Assembly (NCBI GenBank): GCA_027080405.1
Contig: JALWSL010000786.1
Coordinates: 1 to 10,463 of the forward strand
Reading direction: 5' to 3'
Source of the DNA: Planctomycetaceae bacterium
GTDB lineage: Bacteria > Planctomycetota > Planctomycetia > Planctomycetales > Planctomycetaceae
Length of the DNA stretch: 10,463 bases
Position 1 is the stretch's first letter, and every line of letters starts with the position of its first letter. The position numbers and the translations under genes were made by a program. The notes under the pieces are model-generated. The model saw nothing but the letters and a program-made list of their open reading frames with translations, searched no databases and was not told the DNA's origin. Shown piece after piece: positions 1 through 6,300 of this stretch.

Positions 1-826
1 GGTTTCCACCCGGTTGACCTCGGCTGTTGAGCAGACATTCAAACTGGTCGCCTCTGTTCCCGATGGCGTCCGCTTCCAACAGATCGATGATTCTTCGCAG
101 TGGTTCTGGAAAACTGTTGGCGGTGCTCAACAGCAAGCCGTGATAGGGGCCGCCCGTTTCCAGCAGCCAATCTGCATAATTTCCTTCTGCTCCCCGCACA
201 AGGAATAGTCGGCTGGTTGTGTGAATTGCTTTTGCGACTCTGTCTTCCCCACTGGAATCTTTCAGAAATTGCAGGTTCGGATAATCTTCTGCCAGTTTGG
301 TGACAAGTTCGGCAGTCATCTCGTTTTCGGTAATTTGAGGTAATTGATAAACAGCGATAGGAAGGCCGATATCCAACACAGAGCGCATTGCCGATTCCAT
401 CTCTGCATCAGAAATCTCCTTTCCGCTGGGCGGACAGATCACAAACCCACACACACGGCAGGCCTGCATTGCCTGCAAGGAATCTCTCTCTCCGGAAAAT
501 GATTTGAGCTGTTCGAGCATCTGTTCGATAGAGGCGAGTGTCGTTGCGGCATCACTTTTCAAGGCGCCCAGCAGTAATTGTGATTCCAGCTTTTGTGACA
601 GATCCAGAGAGAGCATCAGAACGGTGTTGATTTCGGCATCATCCATCTCCCAGGCGTCCCCTGTAGAACCGGGAACAAGAAACGCGTTGACGTGTGGCTG
701 CATAAACCGCCAATGCGCGCCGATGCGTTCGGCATCGATTTCGCCATCCGTTTTGTAATGCGTCAGCGGAGGACACCACAGTCGTGGAAATTTTGAGGGG
801 GCGAGTCGCGTCATAGGTGTGCTCAT
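1..826 (-). CDS. DapA/NanA-family (dihydrodipicolinate synthase-like) lyase, 3' end cut by window edge
   Basis: Translating the minus strand from the ATG at 826-824 gives 275 residues with no stop before the edge. The family (class I aldolase/dehydratase TIM barrels acting on 2-keto acids) is recognised from the GSTG loop at residues 53-56, Tyr160 in 'AVYQLP' where the family has its catalytic Tyr, and 'FLKDSSG' with Schiff-base Lys189. All key residues are present, so it should be an active cytosolic enzyme. Family members are usually about 290-310 residues, so some 20-40 are missing. The start overlaps the upstream hydrolase stop by one base (TGATG) and has no Shine-Dalgarno, which suggests translational coupling. 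Met5 is an alternative start. The substrate is unknown: DapA proper, sugar-acid (KDG-type) aldolases and N-acetylneuraminate lyase share these motifs. The operon neighbours favour a catabolic role over lysine synthesis. Confidence 0.85.
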   Translation of the reverse strand, partial: MSTPMTRLAPSKFPRLWCPPLTHYKTDGEIDAERIGAHWRFMQPHVNAFLVPGSTGDAWEMDDAEINTVLMLSLDLSQKLESQLLLGALKSDAATTLASIEQMLEQLKSFSGERDSLQAMQACRVCGFVICPPSGKEISDAEMESAMRSVLDIGLPIAVYQLPQITENEMTAELVTKLAEDYPNLQFLKDSSGEDRVAKAIHTTSRLFLVRGAEGNYADWLLETGGPYHGLLLSTANSFPEPLRRIIDLLEADAIGNRGDQFECLLNSRGQPGGN

Positions 827-1980
827 CAATTATGCATCAAAAAATATTCAAAGAATGAATAGATGATTTCGTTGGATTCTTTCGTGGGACTATGCTTGGG
901 GCGATTGGTCATGCCGACACGATGTTCGTATCCCAGTAACCGGTTGACGGCGACAGAATGATTCAGGGCTTCCCATCGCTGGGGTGGATCTTCAGAACCG
1001 CCTGAAACCAAAAAGGGGCGGGGTGCCATCAACGCGTGCAGTTCGTGCAGGTTTCGATTCTGCTTCATCAATTTGGGGTACAAACCGTAAGCCGGGTTCT
1101 CTTTGGTGATCAAGCCACGCTTTCGCCATGGTTTGGGGTGATAGCCAAGATACCACGGCTCCCAGTAATTGATGGAGGGACGGTCGTTCTGGAAGACGAT
1201 ACCGGGATCGGACCAGGCCGCACAGGCGAATTTGTCAAACAGGCAGGACGAAAACATGGCCCACTTCCCGCCGAACGAATGTCCCACAATACCGATGCGA
1301 TCCTTGTCAACCTGCTTTTGATTGGACAGAGCGTACCAGGCGTTGGCAGACGCACAGGCCAGCATCGAAAGTGGCTGCACTTGCGCGTTCTCAATATCGG
1401 GATAATACAACGAATAGGTTTTTGCCGCGGTTGCTTCGGTTGTTCCCAGCGAAAGCGTGACAAAGCCCCGTTTGGTGAGTTGATACGCAAAATCCCGTAT
1501 CGGTTTCCCCAGACCAATCGCTGTTTCAGGTTCGTAATAGACACAAATGACAGCCGGCTTCGGTTGGTGGCCCGGCGGAACAAGAAGATAGCCGGTTGTC
1601 CGTTGACCGGGAATCCATTCAAAACGGACTCGATACTGGATGAAATTCTCCCGCTGTTTTGTCTCCAGGATTTCCAGTTTCTGTTTCTGGTTCAATTCCG
1701 GCCATTGCCCCAGCATCGATTGCCAATCGGCCAGAATTTCATTTCGCCTCTGTTTCCATTGGGCGGCTGTTTTTACGGGTGTTCCATCTTTGAAGATTAA
1801 GGGGGAGCGGTAGTTTCCATACCTGTTTTCCCATTGCTTGGGAGGAGAAAAGTAAGGGGCAATTTTCTCCCACGCCTGTCGCGGATTATTTTCCTCACAG
1901 AAACAAATCGCGGGAGTCAAACCGATCAACAGGCCGCTGCCGAACAGGATGATTTTCGATAACGTGGTTGGAGGCATCAT
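826..1980 (-). CDS. Exported alpha/beta hydrolase (dienelactone hydrolase / acetyl xylan esterase-like)
   Basis: This 384-residue protein opens with a signal peptide: Lys8, then a hydrophobic run of about 18 residues ending near 'TPAICFC', so it should act outside the cytoplasmic membrane. The nucleophile elbow is 'GHSFGG' with Ser235. The likely acid is Asp331 in 'GGSEDP' and the likely base His363 in 'KHSPT', the usual order Ser-Asp-His. The fold resembles planctomycete esterases annotated as acetyl xylan esterase or dienelactone hydrolase; an esterase acting on plant or algal polysaccharide is plausible but not shown. The start at 1980 is chosen because GAGGG lies 7 bases upstream; an in-frame ATG at 2004 would add 8 residues and overlap the dehydrogenase gene. 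It sits 10 bases after the dehydrogenase stop and overlaps the lyase start, so the three are one transcription unit. Confidence 0.85.
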   Translation of the reverse strand: MMPPTTLSKIILFGSGLLIGLTPAICFCEENNPRQAWEKIAPYFSPPKQWENRYGNYRSPLIFKDGTPVKTAAQWKQRRNEILADWQSMLGQWPELNQKQKLEILETKQRENFIQYRVRFEWIPGQRTTGYLLVPPGHQPKPAVICVYYEPETAIGLGKPIRDFAYQLTKRGFVTLSLGTTEATAAKTYSLYYPDIENAQVQPLSMLACASANAWYALSNQKQVDKDRIGIVGHSFGGKWAMFSSCLFDKFACAAWSDPGIVFQNDRPSINYWEPWYLGYHPKPWRKRGLITKENPAYGLYPKLMKQNRNLHELHALMAPRPFLVSGGSEDPPQRWEALNHSVAVNRLLGYEHRVGMTNRPKHSPTKESNEIIYSFFEYFLMHN

Positions 1981-1990
1981 GCAATTTCCC

Positions 1991-2986
1991 TCAGTTGACG
2001 ACATTCACCGGGTCTTCGCCACGCAAAACTCGCAGACAGTTTTCACTTCCCTTGACACGCATTTCCTCCAGTCCCTGTTCGCAATAAAACGCGGAATGCG
2101 GGTTGATAATAACACGATCGTATGCGGGATGCGAAGGATTCCGCCACGCTGCAATCAATGGGTTATCCGCTTCTGGGGGTTCGATGGGCAGAACATCGAT
2201 ACCTGCCCCGGCCAGATGCCCGGATTCGATCGCGTTCAAAACCGTTAGCGGATTCAGCAACCCGCCCCGAGCAGTGTTGACAAGATAGCTGCCCGCCGGC
2301 ATTGCTGAAAGAAGTTTGTCATCAACGATGTTGCGGGTTTGCTCTGTCAAAGGACAATGCAGACTGAGTACGTACGCATTCTGCACAAGTTCATCGAGCG
2401 AATTGGCTCTCTCGATGCCGAGTGCCTTGTCAACCCCTTGAGGCAGATATGGATCGTAAAACAGGACACGAAAGCCAAGCGCCCTGGCTCGCAATGCGGT
2501 CGCCGTGCCGATGCGTCCCAGACCGATAATCGCAAAGGTTTTGCCTCGCAAACGATGGAGGGGCGAAAGTTGCGAGTAAGACCATTCACCCTGCTCACGT
2601 TGCAATCGGTTGTTCATAAAGTGGATGCCCCGTGTCAACGCGAGCGTCATTCCAATCGCGGAATCTGCCACTTCTTCGGTGCCATAATCGGGAACATTGG
2701 CCAGCGGAATTCCCATTTCCCGGGCAGCCTGGCCATCAACATTATCGTAGCCGACACCACAGCGGACAATCAGTTTGCACTGTTTGAGAGAATGGATTGT
2801 TTTTGCGGAAAGGGAAATCGCATGATAGACCATGATCGCGCTGGCCGGCTCGACAACCTCGGCGAGTTGCGATTCATCAGTCGCTTCCAGTGCCACAACC
2901 TCAGCAACATCACCCAGAATGTTACGTTCATAATCCAACGGTTCAGAAATAAAATCGGTCACAACAACCAACGGGCGTTCCGGCAT
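1991..2986 (-). CDS. D-isomer-specific 2-hydroxyacid dehydrogenase (CtBP-like)
   Basis: This 331-residue cytosolic NAD-dependent enzyme should interconvert a 2-hydroxy acid and a 2-keto acid. The Rossmann motif GLGRIG is at 155-160, with Asp178 in 'FYDPY' after the second strand, which favours NADH over NADPH. The catalytic trio is complete: Arg240 ('NTARGG'), Glu269 ('LPIEPPE') and His297 ('NPHSAF'). The stretch 'RCGVGYDNVD' and 'NVPDYGTEEVAD' (75-108) is characteristic of the CtBP-like branch of the family. An in-frame ATG exists at 3136, but it lies upstream of the promoter at 3051-3079 and adds about 50 unconserved residues, so the start at 2986 ('MPERP') is preferred, with AGGA about ten bases before it. 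It is the first gene of the operon with the hydrolase and the lyase. Length is normal for the family. Confidence 0.9.
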   Translation of the reverse strand: MPERPLVVVTDFISEPLDYERNILGDVAEVVALEATDESQLAEVVEPASAIMVYHAISLSAKTIHSLKQCKLIVRCGVGYDNVDGQAAREMGIPLANVPDYGTEEVADSAIGMTLALTRGIHFMNNRLQREQGEWSYSQLSPLHRLRGKTFAIIGLGRIGTATALRARALGFRVLFYDPYLPQGVDKALGIERANSLDELVQNAYVLSLHCPLTEQTRNIVDDKLLSAMPAGSYLVNTARGGLLNPLTVLNAIESGHLAGAGIDVLPIEPPEADNPLIAAWRNPSHPAYDRVIINPHSAFYCEQGLEEMRVKGSENCLRVLRGEDPVNVVN

Positions 2987-3050
2987 TGTACGTGCATCCT
3001 GTGAGAGCAGTTGGGGTAATAAGAAGGAAAAAAACAAATGTGAGAACATC

Positions 3051-3079
3051 CTTATAACCGTGGTGCGAACAGACTTCAA
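3051..3079 (-). promoter_or_regulatory. Sigma70-like promoter of the dehydrogenase-hydrolase-lyase operon
   Basis: Read on the minus strand, the -35 box is TTGAAG (3079-3074), followed by an exact 17-base spacer and a -10 box TATAAG (3056-3051), five of six bases matching consensus. Transcription would begin near 3044, leaving a leader of nearly 60 bases before the dehydrogenase ATG at 2986. The call rests on the motif match only. Confidence 0.55.
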
Positions 3080-3180
3080 GCAGCACCGGAATGGCCCGGA
3101 AATCAGAAAAATCAGAGCGGTTTGCGGCACAGGCATCCATGCGGATCAGGAACAGGATATCATCATGTCGACAATAGCGA

Positions 3181-3233
3181 TAATAACGTATTACATGGCC
3201 GTGGCGCAAAACACCAACCGGGGCACTTGTGCC
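3181..3233. repeat. Two short palindromes between tetR and the dehydrogenase operon
   Basis: TAATAACGTATTA (3181-3193) has 5-base arms around 3 bases. GGCACTTGTGCC (3222-3233) has 5-base arms around TT. Neither is followed by a T-run on either strand, so they do not look like intrinsic terminators. They lie 100 or more bases upstream of the operon -35 box and could be operator sites or chance. The rest of the 278-base gap (2987-3264) holds only the promoter and leader of the dehydrogenase gene. Confidence 0.25.
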
Positions 3234-3264
3234 AAATTGCAGGCAGGCTCGTTGCGACCCGGGT

Positions 3265-3891
3265 TCAACGCGCTCGCAGCGACTTCCAGGCGGCTTCGAC
3301 CAGGGGATCTGTGGCGGAGAGCAGGTCGAACGTGACGCGGCCGCGCAGCCAACTGCGGGCTAGATGTGCAGCAGGGCCGACGATTTGTGCGAAATACAAC
3401 TCGGACGGTAACCGAACCAGTTCGCCGCGCGCGACGAATGGTTCCAGATGGGACCAGACGGTCTGAGCAAACTCGTCGCTCAGGGTTTTGAATCGCTCGC
3501 TGATCGGTCCCAGATCGTCCGCCATGCCCAACCGCGTCAGATAAATCGAGAGTCGCGGATCATCAACCACGTCCTGCAAATGCGTGGCAATGATGGCACG
3601 CAGGCAGCCACGCGCCGTTGTTTCCTGCTCCAATGCTGCCACGATCTTCTGGTGGTAGACCTGCATCCCTTCGACAAACAACGTCAGTGCGATTTCGTCT
3701 TTGCCGGAAAACAGATGGTAAATGCTGCCGTGGCTGGCCTTCGATCGTCGGCGAATCTGTTCGATTGTTGCTCCCTGAACGCCGTGCTTGAGGAAGCACT
3801 CCAGGGCGGCATCGAGGATCTCACGCCGACGGCTGGCTGTCGACTTCCATTGCTTTTTCTTCCGCGGCGGGTTGACGGTGTCACTATTCAT
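3265..3891 (-). CDS. TetR/AcrR-family transcriptional repressor
   Basis: This 208-residue protein is of typical TetR length. A basic N-terminal tail (Arg/Lys-rich, 10-23) leads into the TetR DNA-binding domain: 'ILDAALECFLKHG' (25-37), then the helix-turn-helix with 'ATIEQIRRRSKASHGSIYHL' (41-60) and 'FSGKDEI'. The helical remainder (about 70-208) would bind ligand and dimerise; no ligand can be inferred. The gene is divergent from the DUF1501 gene, with only 83 bases between the start codons. There is no Shine-Dalgarno before the ATG at 3891, and the predicted transcript starts at or within a base of that ATG, so leaderless translation is likely. It is the obvious candidate repressor for itself and the DUF1501 gene; control of the operon on its other side is possible. 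Confidence 0.92.
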   Translation of the reverse strand: MNSDTVNPPRKKKQWKSTASRRREILDAALECFLKHGVQGATIEQIRRRSKASHGSIYHLFSGKDEIALTLFVEGMQVYHQKIVAALEQETTARGCLRAIIATHLQDVVDDPRLSIYLTRLGMADDLGPISERFKTLSDEFAQTVWSHLEPFVARGELVRLPSELYFAQIVGPAAHLARSWLRGRVTFDLLSATDPLVEAAWKSLRAR

Positions 3892-3900
3892 AATTAGAAT
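3872..3900 (+). promoter_or_regulatory. Sigma70-like promoter for the DUF1501 gene
   Basis: TTGACG (3872-3877; 5/6 to consensus), an exact 17-base spacer and TAGAAT (3895-3900; 5/6). The -35 box lies inside the first codons of the divergent tetR gene. Transcription would start near 3907, leaving a leader of nearly 70 bases before the ATG at 3975. Confidence 0.6.
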
Positions 3901-3909
3901 GGTAGTCTA
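3895..3909. promoter_or_regulatory. Candidate TetR operator
   Basis: TAGAATGGTAGTCTA is a quasi-palindrome with arms TAGAnT and AnTCTA. It covers the -10 box of the DUF1501 promoter and overlaps the -10 box of the tetR promoter, a suitable place for a TetR dimer to block both. TAGAATG also recurs as a direct repeat at 3908-3914. The assignment is by position and symmetry only. Confidence 0.35.
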
Positions 3910-3927
3910 GAATGCGAATCCAGTCAA
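3899..3927 (-). promoter_or_regulatory. Sigma70-like promoter for the tetR gene (leaderless transcript predicted)
   Basis: On the minus strand, TTGACT (3927-3922; 5/6), an exact 17-base spacer and TACCAT (3904-3899; 4/6). Six to seven bases downstream of the -10 box is 3892-3891, which is the A of the tetR ATG. The -10 box overlaps that of the divergent promoter by two bases. Confidence 0.45.
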
Positions 3928-3974
3928 TGGCTCGCTGGAGAAAATCCAAAATAATAATGGTGGAGCGTAATGCC

Positions 3975-5414
3975 ATGTTGAATCCTCACCGGCATCAAGC
4001 AGGCCTGAATCGACGCGAGTTGCTGCATATCGGCGGCCTCAGCCTGTTGGGATTGAATTCCTGGGAACTGGCCCGCCTGCGGGCACTGGCCGGTGATTCG
4101 CCGGGTTCGCCGTCCCACCGTCATCGCATCAATTCCTGCATCTTCGTCTTCCTGTTCGGAGGACCAAGCCATATTGACCTGTGGGATATGAAACCGGAAG
4201 CGCCAGTTGAAGTTCGTGGCGAGTTCAATCCAATCGCCACCAGCGCGCCGGGCATTCAGCTTTGCGAGCACCTACCGAAGTTGGCTCGGCAGATGGACAA
4301 GTTCGCGTTGCTGCGATCGATGACGCACCACATGCCGGTTCACGGTCCGGCGTGCAGCGAGATGTACACGGGCCGCGAATATTTCGGCCCGCCAATGACC
4401 GATCAGGCACGTCCGGAGGACTGGCCCAGCATCAGTTCGCTGGTCACGCGATATGGCAAATCGGCCGGTCGGTTGCCGCCATCGGTCGTGCTGCCGCTGT
4501 ATTCGCAGTTCGTCGGCCAGAGCAAACGCATCGCCGGCCAGACCGGCGGGCGCATGGGCGAGCGCTTCAATCCGGTTCTGATCGACTGTGAACCTGGTAA
4601 AGTGGACTTCGAGGTTCAGGGGCTAAATCTGTTGCCGGAAGTTGGTCACGACCGGTTGGGCCAGCGGCGCGGTCTGCTTCGCGAGTTGGAAGCGGCACGC
4701 GGTATCACGGCGGATGATTACGGTCCGGCGGCCAGGACGTACGCCAAGCATTGGGAGATGGCGTACTCGATGCTGCACCAGCAGGCGTTCCGCGATGCGC
4801 TCGACCTGCAGCGCATTCCGCCCGCAATGCGTGAACGTTATGGATATACCAACTTCGGCCAGAGCCTGCTGCTGGCGCGGCAACTTGTCGAGGCGGGCAT
4901 TTCGCTGGTCACGGTCAATTTCGACCATGAGAGCAAGTACGACAAACGCTCGCCGATGTGGGACACGCACCATGACAACTTCGCGAAGTTGAAGAATCTG
5001 CTCTGTCCGGTGTTTGATCGTGCATTCGCGGCGTTTCTCGAAGACCTCGCTGAGCGCGGGTTATTGGAGACGACGTTGGTAGTCGCGACCGGTGAATTCG
5101 GCCGCACTCCCAAAGTCGGGCAGTTCTCTCAGAACGCGATGACGCTGAAGACAGGCCGCGACCACTGGCCGCTCACCTTCACCGTTCTGCTGGCCGGCGG
5201 CGGTGTGCCCGGCGGCGGTGTGCCCGGCGGGCACGTTTATGGTGCAACGACTCGAAACGGCGGCCACGTCGCCGATAAACCGGTCACTCCTGCCGATCTG
5301 TCCGCCACAATACTACACCATCTCGGCGTCGATCCGACTCTGCAATACCACGATCAGTTCCAGAACGTCCGCCGCAGACTGACAACCGGTACCCCAATCC
5401 GCAACTGGAGCTGA
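3975..5414 (+). CDS. DUF1501 domain protein (alkaline-phosphatase/sulfatase-superfamily-like), Tat-type N-terminus
   Basis: A 479-residue DUF1501 protein of normal length. The N-terminus 'NRRELLHIGGLSLLGLN' (12-28) is a twin-arginine-like signal as in most family members, so export in folded form is likely. Family motifs run in order: 'GGPSHIDLWDMKP' (62-74), 'WDTHHDNF' (329-336), 'GEFGRTP' (373-379), 'GRDHWP' (394-399) and 'HVYG' (420-423). The family is thought to share the metal-dependent phosphatase/sulfatase fold; its reaction is not established. The start at 3975 is chosen for the TGGAG 9 bases upstream; in-frame ATGs at 3912, 3927 and 3957 lack such a site, though 3912 lies only a few bases past the predicted transcription start. 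DUF1501 genes commonly neighbour DUF1549/DUF1553 genes, and none is visible here. GC is higher than in the right-hand genes (38 of 60 in the line from 4381, 28 of 60 in the line from 7681). Confidence 0.9.
   Translation: MLNPHRHQAGLNRRELLHIGGLSLLGLNSWELARLRALAGDSPGSPSHRHRINSCIFVFLFGGPSHIDLWDMKPEAPVEVRGEFNPIATSAPGIQLCEHLPKLARQMDKFALLRSMTHHMPVHGPACSEMYTGREYFGPPMTDQARPEDWPSISSLVTRYGKSAGRLPPSVVLPLYSQFVGQSKRIAGQTGGRMGERFNPVLIDCEPGKVDFEVQGLNLLPEVGHDRLGQRRGLLRELEAARGITADDYGPAARTYAKHWEMAYSMLHQQAFRDALDLQRIPPAMRERYGYTNFGQSLLLARQLVEAGISLVTVNFDHESKYDKRSPMWDTHHDNFAKLKNLLCPVFDRAFAAFLEDLAERGLLETTLVVATGEFGRTPKVGQFSQNAMTLKTGRDHWPLTFTVLLAGGGVPGGGVPGGHVYGATTRNGGHVADKPVTPADLSATILHHLGVDPTLQYHDQFQNVRRRLTTGTPIRNWS
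5196..5231 (+). repeat. 15-base in-frame tandem duplication inside the DUF1501 gene
   Basis: GGCGGCGGTGTGCCC occurs at 5196-5210 and again, identically, at 5211-5225, followed by a partial third unit. It encodes GGVPG twice in the glycine-rich turn just before 'HVYG', where the family normally has a single short 'AGGG-GG' turn. It looks like a replication-slippage expansion that adds five residues without breaking the frame. Confidence 0.7.
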
Positions 5415-5666
5415 ATCGCCACCGCTACCCTGCCGAACATTCCGCCGAAAGCCCGTTTTTTTGCTGCCTCCCTGCAAAGCTGCCGCATCCGCAGGGCAAT
5501 CGCATGAAATGGCACGGCAGTTGTGTTGTAGTCGGTTTGGTGCTTGAGTCGGGTCGGGCCGAGTCGACCGGCCGGGCTGGAAAAACGGCTGATGAGGAGT
5601 AATCATACACTGGAAATGGTGAACATTGCCAAATTGGAGACTGCTCGCACCGCGATCCGCTCACGT

Positions 5667-5693
5667 TCGACGACATCGAAAAAGCGTCGTCGA
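5667..5693. repeat. Perfect 8-bp hairpin
   Basis: TCGACGAC (5667-5674) and GTCGTCGA (5686-5693) are exact reverse complements around an 11-base A-rich loop. No T-run follows on either strand. It could form at the 3' end of a DUF1501 transcript that reads this far. Confidence 0.5.
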
Positions 5694-5730
5694 TTAAACC
5701 GGCACGAAGATTGACAGAAAGTCCGAAATG

Positions 5731-5745
5731 GCCGGTACAACCGGC
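5731..5745. repeat. Perfect 6-bp hairpin with ACA loop
   Basis: GCCGGT-ACA-ACCGGC, preceded by ATG and followed by CTACAAAA. It shares the ACA loop and the ATGG lead-in with the hairpin at 5818-5834, as expected of a short REP-like interspersed element. Confidence 0.55.
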
Positions 5746-5759
5746 TCTACAAAAACTCA

Positions 5760-5799
5760 CAGAGCCCGTGGAGCAAAGCATAAACAAGGGCACTCGGCG
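5760..5799 (+). repeat. 40-base direct repeat, copy 1
   Basis: Begins CAGAGCCC and contains the 14-base core CAAAGCATAAACA plus flanking G-rich sequence, ending CGGCG. It matches copy 2 at 6075-6114 in 34 of 40 positions with no gaps. In both copies CTACAAAA lies shortly upstream (5747 and 6047). Confidence 0.65.
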
Positions 5800-5817
5800 A
5801 TATGGTAACAGTAACAT

Positions 5818-5834
5818 GGTCCGCACAGCGGACC
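5818..5834. repeat. Perfect 7-bp hairpin with ACA loop
   Basis: GGTCCGC-ACA-GCGGACC is a perfect 7-bp stem. It lies between copy 1 of the 40-base repeat and the left arm of the inverted pair. The form is typical of REP-like palindromes scattered between genes. Confidence 0.6.
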
Positions 5835-5860
5835 CTGCAACGTTAGTAATACAGAGGAAG

Positions 5861-6006
5861 TTATCACGCCAAGTCGCAAAGACGCCAGGAGTTTTCCATA
5901 TTGGATTCCCAAACGAAGGTAATTCAAAAGCCGCATGTAATCCATTATGAAATATTTTTCTTCTCGTTTTCTCTCCTCCGCGTCCTCGCGTCTTTGCGTG
6001 AGGTTA
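5861..6006. repeat. Inverted pair of CGCAAAGACGC-type interspersed repeats
   Basis: The left arm (about 5861-5896) carries CGCAAAGACGC at 5875-5885. The right arm (about 5965-6006) carries the exact reverse complement GCGTCTTTGCG at 5988-5998, with looser similarity around it (TTATC/GATAA-like ends, then GGAG/GAAAA on the inner side). The A/T-rich centre of roughly 70 bases has no gene. Sequences of this kind recur between genes in many bacterial genomes, from memory. The arrangement could be a MITE-like element or two independent insertions. Confidence 0.5.
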
Positions 6007-6074
6007 TTTTCTCGCAACGGCCAGCCGTCCGGTAGGGGCCTCTCCGCTACAAAAGCATTGATAAACGCGGTTCG

Positions 6075-6114
6075 CAGAGCCCATGGCACAAAGCATAAAC
6101 AGGGGTACCCGGCG
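6075..6114 (+). repeat. 40-base direct repeat, copy 2
   Basis: Same orientation as copy 1 at 5760-5799. The differences are six scattered substitutions (at repeat positions 9, 13, 14, 28, 32 and 35). The two copies bracket the inverted pair and the 5818 hairpin. Confidence 0.65.
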
Positions 6115-6230
6115 CCTCACATTTCACGAGGGAAACTCCATCGTTTCGTGCGATTAGTGTGGAAGGGAAAGCAGGCGGGATCGTCTGCTCCGCCGATTCT
6201 GTGGCTGCGTAATTGCAATCGTAGTACGTA

Positions 6231-6254
6231 CAGCGTAATCTAGCTGTCACGCTG
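6231..6254. promoter_or_regulatory. Inverted repeat upstream of the metal-binding lipoprotein gene
   Basis: CAGCGT (6231-6236) and ACGCTG (6249-6254) are exact reverse complements around 12 bases that contain AGCT. It lies about 55-77 bases before the start codon at 6308, next to two 8-base palindromes, ATTGCAAT (6212-6219) and GTACGTAC (6224-6231). It may be an operator for a metal-responsive regulator; this is inference from position only. Confidence 0.3.
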
Positions 6255-6268
6255 GTGTTGTTTTCTGC

Positions 6269-6300
6269 CTTGTCTTAACAAGAGAGTTGTTTAACAAGAG
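6269..6300 (+). promoter_or_regulatory. Tandem TTGT/ACAA palindromes overlapping the ribosome site of the lipoprotein gene
   Basis: CTTGT-CTTA-ACAAG (6269-6282) is followed by TTGTT-T-AACAA (6287-6297). TTAACAAGAG itself is a direct repeat at 6275-6284 and 6291-6300. The second copy supplies the AGAGG ribosome site, 6 bases before the GTG start. Such a duplicated site could be an operator or an RNA element controlling translation. Confidence 0.4.

Noticed and set aside
1036..1800. A 254-codon plus-strand frame across the alpha/beta hydrolase gene
   Set aside because: The opposite strand carries a complete hydrolase with GHSFGG and catalytic residues; the plus frame shows no domain.
2987..3136. 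N-terminal extension of the dehydrogenase to the ATG at 3136
   Set aside because: It would place the start upstream of the promoter at 3051-3079, and the added residues match nothing in the family.
3912..3974. Upstream starts (3912, 3927, 3957) for the DUF1501 gene
   Set aside because: None has a ribosome site, and the twin-arginine motif sits at the usual distance from the start at 3975.
5415..5465. Possible intrinsic terminator after the DUF1501 gene (run of seven T)
   Set aside because: No GC-rich inverted repeat immediately precedes the T-run on the plus strand.
5760..6114. CRISPR array or tRNA-like element
   Set aside because: Only two diverged copies of the 40-base repeat, far apart and with no regular spacers; no cloverleaf could be folded by eye.
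5711..6243. Short open frames in the repeat region, both strands
   Set aside because: They run through the hairpins and repeats, lack ribosome sites with proper spacing and show no domain; repeats create the frames.
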